From Collinsella sp. (GTDB lineage Bacteria; Actinomycetota; Coriobacteriia; Coriobacteriales; Coriobacteriaceae): a stretch of 32,658 bases of DNA. The notes beneath the pieces were generated by a model. The model did no database searches. It was not told where the DNA came from and saw nothing but the letters and a program-made list of their open reading frames with translations. The stretch is taken from NCBI GenBank assembly GCA_031292915.1, contig JAUMSH010000037.1:1-32658 (forward strand), given 5' to 3'. Position numbers and translations under genes: made by a program. Positions 13,141 through 21,975 of this stretch are shown one piece after another (the first letter of the stretch is position 1; the number at the start of each line of letters is the position of its first letter).

Positions 13141-15369
13141 ATGGAGCAATCGAGCCTGTTTGGTGACGGTGTGGACATCGATACCGAAACGCCCGCGAGC
13201 GCGGATGCCACCGCACCGGTCGACGCCCGTGCCCAGTCGGCAGCGCGTGCGGCCGAGCTGCGCCACGAGCTCGATTACCACGCCTATCGCTACTACATGC
13301 TCGATGCGCCCGAGATCACGGACGCCGCCTTCGACAAAATGCTCGTTGAGCTGCAGGAAATCGAGGCGACCTACCCCGACCTGGTGACGCCCGACAGCTA
13401 TACCCAGCGCGTGGGCGGCTACGTGAGCGAGCAGTTTACGCCGGTCACGCATATGGCGCGCATGTATTCCATGGATGATGCCATGGATCTGGACGAACTC
13501 GACGCGTGGCTCCAGCGCGCCGAGGATGCGCTCGGTGCCGGCAGCGTCACCTATACCTGCGAGCTTAAGATCGACGGTCTGGGCGTGGCCCTTACCTACC
13601 AAAACGGCACCTTCGTACGTGCGGCCACACGTGGCGATGGCACCACGGGCGAGGATGTGTCGCTCAACGTGCGCACCATCAAGGATGTGCCCATGTACCT
13701 GTCCGAGCCGGCGCTCGCTCACATGGGCGCCGACCGCGAGCGCACCATTGAGGTGCGCGGCGAGGTCTACATGCCTAAGGGCAGCTTTGTGCGTCTGAAC
13801 GACGAGGCCGATGCCGAGGGTCGCGACCCCTTCGCCAACCCGCGCAACGCTGCCGCCGGCAGCCTGCGCCAAAAGGACCCCAAGATCACGGCACGCCGCG
13901 ATCTTGCCACCTTTATCTATGCCATCGCCGATACCGATCCGCTGCACGTCCACAGCCAGCGCGAGTTCCTCGACTGGCTGCGCAACGCTGGCTTTAGCGT
14001 CAACCCTAACGTTGCCCGTTGCGCCACGCCCGCCGAGGTCCACGAGTTCTGTGCCCAGGCGCTTGAGCACCGCGGTGACCTGGACTACGACATCGACGGC
14101 GTTGTCGTAAAGGTCGACAGCTTCCAGCAGCAGCTCGACCTGGGCTTTACCGCCCGCGCGCCGCGCTGGGCCATTGCCTTTAAGTTCCCGCCCGAGGAAA
14201 AGCAGACCGTCCTGCGCGAAATTCGCATCCAGGTGGGCCGCACCGGTGTGCTCACGCCGGTCGCCGAGTTCGACCCGGTGACGGTTGCCGGTTCCACCAT
14301 TGCGCGCGCCACGCTGCACAACATCGACGAGATCCGCCGCAAAAACGTGCGCGAGGGTGACACTATCATCGTGCACAAGGCGGGTGACGTGATTCCCGAG
14401 GTCGTGGGCCCGGTGCTCGATAAGCGCCCGGCCGATTCGGTCGACTGGCACATGCCCGAGGTCTGCCCCGTGTGCGGTAGTCCCGTGGTCCACGAGGACG
14501 GCGAGGTGGCCTACCGCTGCGTCTCCATCGACTGCCCCGCGCAGCTCAAGGAGCGCCTGCTCCACTGGGTGAGCCGCGGCTGCATGGACGTCGACGGCCT
14601 GGGCGACGAGATCGTCGACAAGATGATCGCCGCCGGGCTGATCCACGATGTCGCAGACTTCTACCAGCTCACGGTCGACGACATCGCAGGCCTGGACACG
14701 GGGCGCACCTATGCCAGCTCCAACAGCAAAAAGGGCGTCAAGAAGGGCGACCCCATTCCGGTGGGCCTCAAGACGGCTGAGAAAATCATTGTCGAGCTCA
14801 ACAAGTCCAAGAGCCAGCCGCTCGGTCGCGTGCTGTTTGCCCTGGGCATCCGTCACGTGGGCAAGAGCGTGGGCGAGGTCATCGCCGAGCGATTCCTGTC
14901 GATTGACAAGCTCATCTTGGCGAGCGAAGAGGACATCGCCGAGTGCGAGGGCATCGGTCCCAAGATTGCGGCGAGCGTCAAGCAGTTCCTGGCCGTGCCC
15001 GAAAACCTTGCCGTGCTGGAACGTCTGCGCCAAGCGGGCCTTTCGCTCGAGGTCGACCTGGGCGCCGCGCATGCGCAAGCCGCAGCCGACGCTGGCGTGG
15101 CGGGCGAGCTCGCCGACGCACAGCCGCTCGCGGGTCTGACCTTCGTGCTCACCGGCACGCTCGTCAACCGCACCCGCGACGAGGCAGGTGCGGCGCTCAA
15201 GGTACTCGGTGCCAAGGTTTCGGGCAGTGTGTCAAAGAAGACGAGCTACCTGGTCGCCGGTCCCAAAGCGGGCTCCAAGCTCACCAAGGCCGAGCAGCTG
15301 GGTGTGCCCGTGCTGGACGAGGATGCACTCGAGCAGATCTTGGCTACTGGTCAGGTGCCGGAGGCGTAA
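13141..15369 (+). CDS. ligA: NAD-dependent DNA ligase
   Basis: 742 residues, slightly long for LigA. It seals nicks in replication and repair using NAD+. Domains in order: Ia with YHAYRYYMLDAPEITDAAFD, adenylation with the nucleotide-accepting lysine in ELKIDG (K143), OB fold (GRTGVLTPVAEFDPV, TLHN), a four-cysteine zinc finger (CPVCGSP...CVSIDCPAQ), HhH repeats (LFALGIRHVG, EGIGPKIA) and a C-terminal BRCT (LAGLTFVLTGTL). A lysine/serine-rich insert of ~20 residues (TYASSNSKKGVKKGDPIPVG) interrupts the zinc-finger to HhH passage. AAGGAG lies 7-8 nt before ATG. The stop codon overlaps the next small ORF (TAATG). Confidence 0.97.
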   Translation: MEQSSLFGDGVDIDTETPASADATAPVDARAQSAARAAELRHELDYHAYRYYMLDAPEITDAAFDKMLVELQEIEATYPDLVTPDSYTQRVGGYVSEQFTPVTHMARMYSMDDAMDLDELDAWLQRAEDALGAGSVTYTCELKIDGLGVALTYQNGTFVRAATRGDGTTGEDVSLNVRTIKDVPMYLSEPALAHMGADRERTIEVRGEVYMPKGSFVRLNDEADAEGRDPFANPRNAAAGSLRQKDPKITARRDLATFIYAIADTDPLHVHSQREFLDWLRNAGFSVNPNVARCATPAEVHEFCAQALEHRGDLDYDIDGVVVKVDSFQQQLDLGFTARAPRWAIAFKFPPEEKQTVLREIRIQVGRTGVLTPVAEFDPVTVAGSTIARATLHNIDEIRRKNVREGDTIIVHKAGDVIPEVVGPVLDKRPADSVDWHMPEVCPVCGSPVVHEDGEVAYRCVSIDCPAQLKERLLHWVSRGCMDVDGLGDEIVDKMIAAGLIHDVADFYQLTVDDIAGLDTGRTYASSNSKKGVKKGDPIPVGLKTAEKIIVELNKSKSQPLGRVLFALGIRHVGKSVGEVIAERFLSIDKLILASEEDIAECEGIGPKIAASVKQFLAVPENLAVLERLRQAGLSLEVDLGAAHAQAAADAGVAGELADAQPLAGLTFVLTGTLVNRTRDEAGAALKVLGAKVSGSVSKKTSYLVAGPKAGSKLTKAEQLGVPVLDEDALEQILATGQVPEA

Positions 15370-15548
15370 TGGATATAGAGAATCGCAATTGCTCGCAGGC
15401 GGAAGGGCGCACGAAGCACGCCCAAGGGCAGGCAAAAGAGCACCTGATGGCGCGAATTCGCATTGCGGAACGTGAGCGCTTGGCAGGTGCGTCTCGCGAT
15501 GCTTTTGAGGCGTTGACCGAGCTAGAGACGAGGTTCGGTCTAGCCTAG
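15369..15548 (+). CDS. Small hypothetical protein overlapping the ligA stop codon
   Basis: 59 residues starting at the ATG of TAATG, where ligA ends, so translation could be coupled by termination-reinitiation. The product is charged, with a helical C-terminus (RIRIAERERLAGASRDAFEA). There is no recognised family, no signal peptide and no membrane segment. The 3' end overlaps the convergent MerR gene by 9 bp. It may be a real coupled small gene or chance; conservation after ligA in relatives would decide. Confidence 0.4.
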   Translation: MDIENRNCSQAEGRTKHAQGQAKEHLMARIRIAERERLAGASRDAFEALTELETRFGLA

Positions 15549-16385
15549 CGATACGGGCACCGTGATTTGCGTCACGTAGGTCGCCGGGTCGTCGCTGATG
15601 ATGTCATCGATAAGGGCGATCTCGCGCGAAGGCCCGGCGGGTGTCAGGCAGTGCTCGCGCATATAGCCGAGCAGCTGCTCGTAGCGCGGACCCGCTTGCC
15701 CGTGCGTGCCGCGGAAGCTTATAGTCAGGCAGCGTGCGGCGGGCCGTGTCTCGACATCGCCCAGGTATTCATCGGTATCGTCGAGCAGCAGAAAGACCTC
15801 GTCGTAGCCATCAAAGTCGCCGGCGGCCAGACGCTCGGCGCCAATCCCAACGCCCAAGTTGCCCAGGAAGACAAAGGTCTCGTGCTGGCCCTTCTGCAAT
15901 TGACGAATCTGCCACTCCAGCGCATAGGCGTCGGTAGGGTTGACGCGTTCGCGCAGCACGGCGCAGCGAAGTTCGGGCGCATCGATTGTGCAAATGGTAT
16001 CGAGCTTGGTGTTCAAGGCATCGTGCAGCAGCGCAAGCCGGTTATCGATCTTGCGCGACACGCGCTCCAGCTCGCGGCGCTTGCGCTCGATGAGCTCCTG
16101 CTGCTGAGCTAGCTGCCGCTGCATGAGGTCCACATCGCGCGTGGTCACAAACTCGCGGATTTGCGCGAGCGGCAAGTCGAGAACTCGCAGGTGGCTGATG
16201 GTGTTGAGGGTGGAGAGCTGCCGCGATCCGTAGTAGCGGTACCCACTTGCCGGATCGATGCGCGCCGGATCCAACAAGCCGATCTGCTCGTAATGACGTA
16301 GCGTTCCCACGCTCAGGTTAAACAGGCGTGCCACCTCGCCAATGCGGAGCAGGCCCTCTGTATGTTCAGCTGGCGAGTCGGTCAT
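15540..16385 (-). CDS. MerR-family regulator with GyrI-like effector domain
   Basis: 281 residues. The N-terminal MerR winged helix (LRIGEVARLFNLSVGTLRHY, DPASGYRYYGSRQL) is followed by a long dimerisation coiled coil (~90-130, rich in Q/E/R) and a BmrR/GyrI-like ligand-binding domain to the end. AAAGGA lies 8 nt before the ATG. It is encoded 54 bp behind the MATE exporter on the same strand, so it is probably cotranscribed and controls the 19-bp-spacer promoter upstream of the exporter in response to a toxic compound. Confidence 0.9.
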   Translation of the reverse strand: MTDSPAEHTEGLLRIGEVARLFNLSVGTLRHYEQIGLLDPARIDPASGYRYYGSRQLSTLNTISHLRVLDLPLAQIREFVTTRDVDLMQRQLAQQQELIERKRRELERVSRKIDNRLALLHDALNTKLDTICTIDAPELRCAVLRERVNPTDAYALEWQIRQLQKGQHETFVFLGNLGVGIGAERLAAGDFDGYDEVFLLLDDTDEYLGDVETRPAARCLTISFRGTHGQAGPRYEQLLGYMREHCLTPAGPSREIALIDDIISDDPATYVTQITVPVSLG

Positions 16386-16439
16386 GGGACCGTTCCTTTC
16401 AATAGGGTCGGGGAGGGGCGCCAGACTCGCGTTGCCCCG

Positions 16440-17786
16440 CTACGCTACCAACTTGTCAAAAGCCCCGCGCTGGTTGAGCACGGTAAACGCGACAACACAG
16501 ATGACCGCCGACAAAATCGATCCGCACGGCGAGGCGATGCCCATGGGAAACAGCGTGTCGGAATAGGCGTTCGACAGCAGCCACGCGCCCGGCACGCGAA
16601 TGAGCGCCACGGCTAGTACGTTGTGCGCAAAGCCGATGTAGCTCTTGCCATACGCAGCGAAAAAGCCGCTAAAGCAAATGTGGATGCCGGCAAAGATTGC
16701 ATCGAAAATATAACTGTGCATATAGCCGGTACCGGCCGCGACCACCGCGGGGTCCTTGGCAAAAAAGCCAATAAACGCCGGCGCCACCAGCCACATCAGC
16801 ACCGTGATCAGGCAGCCGTACACCACCGAGATGGTCATGGCGTCCTTGAGCACCTGACGTGCGCGGTCGCCCTTGCCCGCGCCGGCATTTTGCGCCGTGA
16901 GTGCACTGACGGTAGCGCCCATAGAACTCGGCACAATGAACAAAAAGCTGATCATCTTTTCGACCAGGCCCACGGCGGCAGCGTCGACGAGCCCTCGGTG
17001 GTTGGCAATGACGGTGATGAACATAAACGCCACCTGGATGCAGCCGTCCTGCACGGCCACGGGCACGCCGATCTTAAGAATGCTGCCGAGCACCTCGGGC
17101 TGGGGGCGCAGGTCGCTACGCTTAACGTGGATGTTCGTGCGGCGGCTCTTGAGCCACACGAGCGCGAGGGCAACGCTTGCCGTCTGGGCGGTCACCGTGC
17201 CGAGCGCCGCGCCCACGGGGCCGAGCCCCATGTGGCCGATAAACAGAAAATCGAGCGCGATATTAATGATGCATGCCACGCCAATCACGTACATGGGCGA
17301 GCGCGAATCGCCCAAGCCGCGAAAAATGGCCGAAAGAATGTTGTACGCGGCGATAAAGGGAATGCCGACAAAGCAGATGCGCAGGTAGGCGGCGGTTCCT
17401 TCGACTGCCTCGGCCGGCGTGCCAATGAGTGCCACGATCTGCGGGCACAGCGCGAGCAGGACAGCGGCCAGCACCACCGAGACACCCATAAAGAGCGTAA
17501 TGGTGTTGCCGATGGCGGCCTCGGCGCGGTCAAACCGACGCGAGCCCACGGCGTGGCCGACGATAACTGTCGTTCCCATGGCCAGGCCCACAAGCGTCAC
17601 GGTAATGATATAGAGCGTCTGCGCGCCATTGCCCACGGCGGTGATGCCGGCGGCGCCGCTAAATTGTCCCATCATGTACAGGTCGGCCATACCATAGAGC
17701 ATCTGTAAAAAGTACGAGAGCATATAGGGCAGGGCAAAGACCGCGATGGTCTTGAGGACATTGCCGCGTGTGAGGTCGTGTTCCAT
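16440..17786 (-). CDS. MATE-family efflux transporter
   Basis: 448 residues with 12 hydrophobic segments in two related halves. It has the MATE-type start (DLTRGNVLKTIAVFALPYML) and MADLYMMGQFSGAAGITAVG in helix 2. The second half repeats the pattern (GVPVAVQDGCIQVAFMFITV). It exports cationic drugs or metabolites using Na+ or H+. The ribosome site is weak. It is first in an operon with a MerR-family regulator. Confidence 0.92.
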   Translation of the reverse strand: MEHDLTRGNVLKTIAVFALPYMLSYFLQMLYGMADLYMMGQFSGAAGITAVGNGAQTLYIITVTLVGLAMGTTVIVGHAVGSRRFDRAEAAIGNTITLFMGVSVVLAAVLLALCPQIVALIGTPAEAVEGTAAYLRICFVGIPFIAAYNILSAIFRGLGDSRSPMYVIGVACIINIALDFLFIGHMGLGPVGAALGTVTAQTASVALALVWLKSRRTNIHVKRSDLRPQPEVLGSILKIGVPVAVQDGCIQVAFMFITVIANHRGLVDAAAVGLVEKMISFLFIVPSSMGATVSALTAQNAGAGKGDRARQVLKDAMTISVVYGCLITVLMWLVAPAFIGFFAKDPAVVAAGTGYMHSYIFDAIFAGIHICFSGFFAAYGKSYIGFAHNVLAVALIRVPGAWLLSNAYSDTLFPMGIASPCGSILSAVICVVAFTVLNQRGAFDKLVA

Positions 17787-17826
17787 GGGCGGGGCTTTCT
17801 GGCTTGGTTCGTTTAGGTACCAGTGT

Positions 17827-17857
17827 AGTGAAAACCCTACAACGATTGTAGAGTCAA
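17827..17857 (-). promoter_or_regulatory. MerR-type promoter of the MATE/MerR operon
   Basis: On the minus strand, -35 TTGACT (17857-17852) and -10 TTCACT (17832-17827) are 19 bp apart, the elongated spacing typical of MerR-activated promoters. The dyad CTACAATCGTTGTAG (17851-17837) fills the spacer. Confidence 0.8.
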
Positions 17858-17975
17858 GGTTTGTGATGACGCCGGAGCGAAAAAGTCTCGCGCACCATTA
17901 TTCCGAGTGAATATGGACACACATCACGAGAACTCGCCGCCGGCGCTAACCTTGCAGAAAACGATTTCGGAATAC

Positions 17976-18005
17976 TTGACACCATTATTCGGCGCGCAAT
18001 AATAC
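17976..18005 (+). promoter_or_regulatory. Promoter of the ABC exporter operon, with a repeated box
   Basis: Consensus -35 TTGACA (17976-17981) is followed 16-18 bp later by AATAATAC. CACCATTATTC overlaps the -35 (17980-17990) and also occurs about 87 bp upstream at 17893, so it may be a regulator site. Confidence 0.7.
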
Positions 18006-18044
18006 GTGCGTTTGCGAACAACGTTTGATGGGGGTTGAACCTGC

Positions 18045-19874
18045 GTGCGCAATCTCAAAATACTGTTTTCCTATCTAGGGGCATACCGTCGCGATGCCAT
18101 CCTCGGCGTGTTCTTTGTGTCGGTCGAGACGGTGCTCGAGCTGTTTATCCCGGTCATCATGGCCAACATCATCGATGTGGGCGTGCCTGCGGGTGATATC
18201 AACTACATGCTGCTGCAGGGCGCGTACATGTTGGTGTGCGCTGCGCTTTCGCTGGTACTGGGCTTGGGTTATGCCCGCACGTCCGCCCGCGTTGCCTCGG
18301 GCCTAGGCGCCAACCTGCGCGAGGCCGAGTACAAAAAGATTCAGACGCTCGCTTTTGGTAACCTGGACAACTACGACGCCAGCTCGCTCGTCACCCGCAT
18401 GACCACGGACATCACCGTTATCCAAAATGCTGTGGGCAACGGCTTTCGCCCTATGGTGCGCGGCCCGGTGACGCTTATCGTCGGCCTTATCTACGCGCTG
18501 ATGCTGTCGCGCCCGCTCGCCACCGTCTTTGCGATCATCTTGCCCGTGCTGGCAATCGTGCTGGGCGTCATCACCTATCGCGTGAGCCCGCTCTACCGCC
18601 AACTCCAGACCTCGATGGACCACCTCAACGGCGTGGTACAGGAAGACCTCACCGCCGTGCGTGCCGTCAAGGCCTACGTTCGTACCGAGCACGAGGAGGC
18701 CAAGTTCGACACCGTCAATACCGAGCTCGCCGGCACTGCGACGAAGACCTTTGGCAACGCGGTGCTCAACCTGCCGGTGTTTCAGCTGTCGATGTACGTG
18801 GCTGCGCTCTCCATCCTGTGGATTGGCGGCCGCATGATTCTCGCCGGCAAGCTGGGCGTGGGCTCGCTCACAGGCTTTATGAGCTACGTGCTGCTGATCA
18901 TGAATTCGCTTATGATGATTTCCAACGTGTTTTTGCTGCTCACGCGCGCTCTTACGAGTGTGGGCCGTATCGCCGAGGTGCTCGATGAGGAACCCTTTAT
19001 CGCCAACCCCGCGGGAGACCTCGCGATTGCGGCACCAGCGGACGGCAGTATCGAGTTTCGCGACGTTTCCTTTAAATACCGCGCGGATGCAGCCGAGGAT
19101 GTGCTCCAGCATATCGACCTTCGCATCGAGAGCGGCTCGACGGTGGGCATCCTCGGCGGCACGGGTTCGGGCAAGAGCTCGCTTGTGCAGCTGATTGCGC
19201 GCCTGTACGACGCTACCGAGGGCGCCGTGCTTGTGGGCGGACGTGACGTGCGTGACTACGACCTCGCCGCCTTGCGCGACGCTGTGGGCATTGTGCTGCA
19301 AAAGAATGTGCTGTTCACGGGCACCGTGCGCGAGAACCTGCAGTGGGGCAATCCGCAGGCGTCGGACGATGAGCTCCTCGCGGCTTGCCGCGCAGCGTGC
19401 GTGGACGAGTTTCTTGATCGCATCGGCGGGCTGGACGGCGAGTTGGGCCAAGGCGGCGCCGGTGTCTCGGGTGGCCAGAAGCAACGCCTGTGCATCGCGC
19501 GCACGCTGCTCAAGCATCCGCGCGTGCTCATTTTTGATGACTCCACCAGTGCGGTCGATATGGCGACCGACGCAAAGATTCGCGAGCACATCGCTCGGAT
19601 TCCCGATGCGACCGTGCTCATCATCGCCCAGCGCATCGCGAGTGTCATGGATGCCGATCGCATTGTGGTGCTGGACGACGGTCGTGTCCACGGCGTGGGC
19701 ACGCACGAGGAACTGCTAGCGGGCGACAACATATACCAGGAGATTTACGCCTCGCAGATGGAGTGTGCGGGGAACGCGTGCACCGGCGACGGCAGCGATG
19801 ATGACTGCGCGAAGGATCCGTTTTCCTCCGTCGTATGCGGATCACCCTTGGAAGGGGGTGAGCGCCATGCCTAA
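18045..19874 (+). CDS. ABC exporter half-transporter, degenerate-site subunit
   Basis: 609 residues from GTG 18045. A six-helix exporter membrane domain (residues ~1-310) is fused to an ATPase domain with Walker A GGTGSGKSS (~370), signature VSGGQKQR and Walker B VLIFDDSTSAVD (~497). The usual catalytic glutamate after Walker B is aspartate, and the H-loop histidine is glutamine (IIAQRIASV). This subunit therefore carries the non-hydrolysing site of a heterodimeric exporter such as TM287/288. It overlaps the partner gene by 8 bp. The substrate is unknown; drugs or peptides are usual. Confidence 0.92.
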   Translation: MRNLKILFSYLGAYRRDAILGVFFVSVETVLELFIPVIMANIIDVGVPAGDINYMLLQGAYMLVCAALSLVLGLGYARTSARVASGLGANLREAEYKKIQTLAFGNLDNYDASSLVTRMTTDITVIQNAVGNGFRPMVRGPVTLIVGLIYALMLSRPLATVFAIILPVLAIVLGVITYRVSPLYRQLQTSMDHLNGVVQEDLTAVRAVKAYVRTEHEEAKFDTVNTELAGTATKTFGNAVLNLPVFQLSMYVAALSILWIGGRMILAGKLGVGSLTGFMSYVLLIMNSLMMISNVFLLLTRALTSVGRIAEVLDEEPFIANPAGDLAIAAPADGSIEFRDVSFKYRADAAEDVLQHIDLRIESGSTVGILGGTGSGKSSLVQLIARLYDATEGAVLVGGRDVRDYDLAALRDAVGIVLQKNVLFTGTVRENLQWGNPQASDDELLAACRAACVDEFLDRIGGLDGELGQGGAGVSGGQKQRLCIARTLLKHPRVLIFDDSTSAVDMATDAKIREHIARIPDATVLIIAQRIASVMDADRIVVLDDGRVHGVGTHEELLAGDNIYQEIYASQMECAGNACTGDGSDDDCAKDPFSSVVCGSPLEGGERHA

Positions 19875-21765
19875 GACCGCAGCCCAAGCACGCCCGGCCG
19901 ACCTCAAGCGCACTGTGCGCCGCTTGCTCTCCTACATGGGGCATGCCAAGTTCTCGTTGCTCGCGGTGGGCGTGCTCGCCTCCGTCGCCGCCATCGCGAG
20001 CCTCGCCGGCACCTACATGGTGCGCCCCATCGTTAACGGTTTGGCCACGGGCGGGGAGGAACTGCTTGCCAAGCAGGTCATCCTGACGGCGATCATCTAC
20101 GCCGCGGGTGTGCTTTCGGCCCTGGGCTACTCGCAGATCATGGTGCGCGCGGCCCAACGCGTGGTGTCCGATATTCGCCGCGACCTGTTCGCGCACATCC
20201 AGACGCTGCCGCTCAGTTATTTTGACAGCACGCGCTCGGGCGACATCATGAGCTTTTTCACCAATGACGTCGACACCGTCTCCGAGGCGCTTAACAACAG
20301 CTTTGCCAACGTGATTCAGGCCACCATTCAGGTTGTGGGCACCACGGCCATGCTCATCATCCTTAACTGGCAGCTCACGATTATCACACTCGTGTGCGAT
20401 GCGGCCATTGTGCTGTATGCGCGCTATTCGGGCGCGCGCTCTAAGCGCTTCTTTGCCGCCCAGCAGGCATCGCTTGGCGACCTGGACGGATATATCGAAG
20501 AGATGGTCTCGGGTCAAAAGGTCATCAAGGTCTTTAACCGTGAGGCGGCGAATGTCGCCGGCTTTGCCTGCCGCAACGACGAGCTTCGCCGCACCGGCAC
20601 CGCCGCCGTGAGCTATGCCAACTCCATGGTGCCCATGACCGTCGTGATTGGCTACGTCAACTATGCCATCGTCGCCGTGGCGGGCGGCATGCTCTGCATC
20701 AAAGGGCTCGCCGATGTGGGCGCACTTGCAAGCTACCTGGTCTTTGTGCGTCAGGCCGCCATGCCCATCAACCAGTTTACGCAGCTCGGCAACTTCTTGC
20801 TCAACGCGTTGGCCGGTGCCGAGCGCCTGTTTGCCGCCATGGACCTTGAGCCCGAGGTGGACGAGGGCTGCGTGGAGCTGGTGCAGACGGGCGACGCCGC
20901 GTGGGCGTGGAAGATTCCCGAGGGCCAGGGCGTGGGCGCGTACGGGCACTTGCATGACGTGGCAGCCGTTGATGAGTCGGGCCGCGCGGTGGCCGCCGAC
21001 GGCACCGAGCTCACGTGCGGCTTGGTCCCGCTTGCCGGCGACGTGCGCTTCCATGCCGTGGACTTTTCCTACGTGCCGGGCGCCCGCGTGCTCACGGACC
21101 TCAACCTGTTTGCCAAGCCGGGGCAAAAGATTGCGTTTGTGGGCTCCACGGGCGCCGGCAAGACGACCATTACCAACCTCATCAACCGCTTCTACGAGGT
21201 CGATGACGGCGAGATCACGTACGACGGCATCGACGTCAAGCACATTGCCAAGGCCAGCCTGCGCGGGTCGCTCGGCATTGTGCTGCAGGACACGCACCTG
21301 TTTAGCGGCACCATTGCGCAGAACATCCGCTTTGGCAAGCTCGACGCGACCGACGAGGAGGTGCGCGCCGCTGCCGAGGCCGCCTGCGCCGACTCGTTTA
21401 TCCGCCGCCTGCCGCGGGGCTACGACACACCGGTCACGGCCGACGGCGCCAACCTGTCGCAGGGTCAGCGTCAGCTGCTCGCCATCGCGCGCGTGGCCGT
21501 CGCCGATCCGCCGGTGCTCATCCTGGACGAGGCCACGAGCTCCATTGACACGCGTACCGAAAAGCTCATCGAGCGCGGTATGGACCGCATCATGCGCGGT
21601 CGCACCACGTTTATGATCGCGCACCGCCTGTCCACTGTCCGCGACGCCGACGCCATCATGGTCCTCGAACACGGCCGCATCATCGAGCGCGGCACGCACG
21701 AAGAGCTACTCGCCCAGCACGGCGAGTACTGGCAGCTGGCGCATGGCTTAAAAGAGCTGGATTAA
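19867..21765 (+). CDS. ABC exporter half-transporter, catalytic subunit
   Basis: 632 residues from ATG 19867 (AAGGGGG upstream). The exporter membrane domain is followed by an ATPase with Walker A GSTGAGKTT, Walker B VLILDEATSSID with the catalytic glutamate, and H-loop IAHRLST. The signature is LSQGQ in place of LSGGQ, completing the degenerate site with the first subunit. A ~55-residue insert (AWAWKIPEGQGVGAYGHLHD region) lies between the two domains, as in some actinobacterial and clostridial pairs. It overlaps the upstream gene by 8 bp, so the pair is made together. Confidence 0.93.
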   Translation: MPKTAAQARPADLKRTVRRLLSYMGHAKFSLLAVGVLASVAAIASLAGTYMVRPIVNGLATGGEELLAKQVILTAIIYAAGVLSALGYSQIMVRAAQRVVSDIRRDLFAHIQTLPLSYFDSTRSGDIMSFFTNDVDTVSEALNNSFANVIQATIQVVGTTAMLIILNWQLTIITLVCDAAIVLYARYSGARSKRFFAAQQASLGDLDGYIEEMVSGQKVIKVFNREAANVAGFACRNDELRRTGTAAVSYANSMVPMTVVIGYVNYAIVAVAGGMLCIKGLADVGALASYLVFVRQAAMPINQFTQLGNFLLNALAGAERLFAAMDLEPEVDEGCVELVQTGDAAWAWKIPEGQGVGAYGHLHDVAAVDESGRAVAADGTELTCGLVPLAGDVRFHAVDFSYVPGARVLTDLNLFAKPGQKIAFVGSTGAGKTTITNLINRFYEVDDGEITYDGIDVKHIAKASLRGSLGIVLQDTHLFSGTIAQNIRFGKLDATDEEVRAAAEAACADSFIRRLPRGYDTPVTADGANLSQGQRQLLAIARVAVADPPVLILDEATSSIDTRTEKLIERGMDRIMRGRTTFMIAHRLSTVRDADAIMVLEHGRIIERGTHEELLAQHGEYWQLAHGLKELD

Positions 21766-21809
21766 CCCGTTCGAGCACGATGCTTTGATCCCTCCGTGCC
21801 CCTCACCTC

Positions 21810-21876
21810 AAACCATCACAACATTCGACGGTTTTTGCCAAAATCGGGAAAAGCATCGAATGTTGTGATGGTTTTT
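21810..21876. repeat. Family-B intergenic hairpin, copy 1
   Basis: AAACCATCACAACATTCGA (21810-21828) pairs with its complement at 21856-21874, with loop sequence TTGCCAAAATCGGGAAAA and a trailing T-run. Copies 2 and 3 lie at 23052 (same orientation) and 27165 (opposite). Confidence 0.9.
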
Positions 21877-21975
21877 CTGCCACTCGACCGGGTGGAATCG
21901 CTTTCTTGCGCACGAAGGTGTGCGGACCCGTGGGCAGGGGAATAAGGTTGGTTATCCGACTCCATTGGAGGGCTC

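Noticed and set aside
12991..15078. 695-codon open frame on the minus strand opposite ligA
   Set aside because: It is a GC-driven shadow of ligA, with repetitive Val/Ala/Gly/His-rich translation and no ribosome site.
19645..21699. 684-codon open frame on the minus strand opposite the ABC genes
   Set aside because: Shadow of two clearly homologous ABC transporter genes; its translation resembles no protein family.
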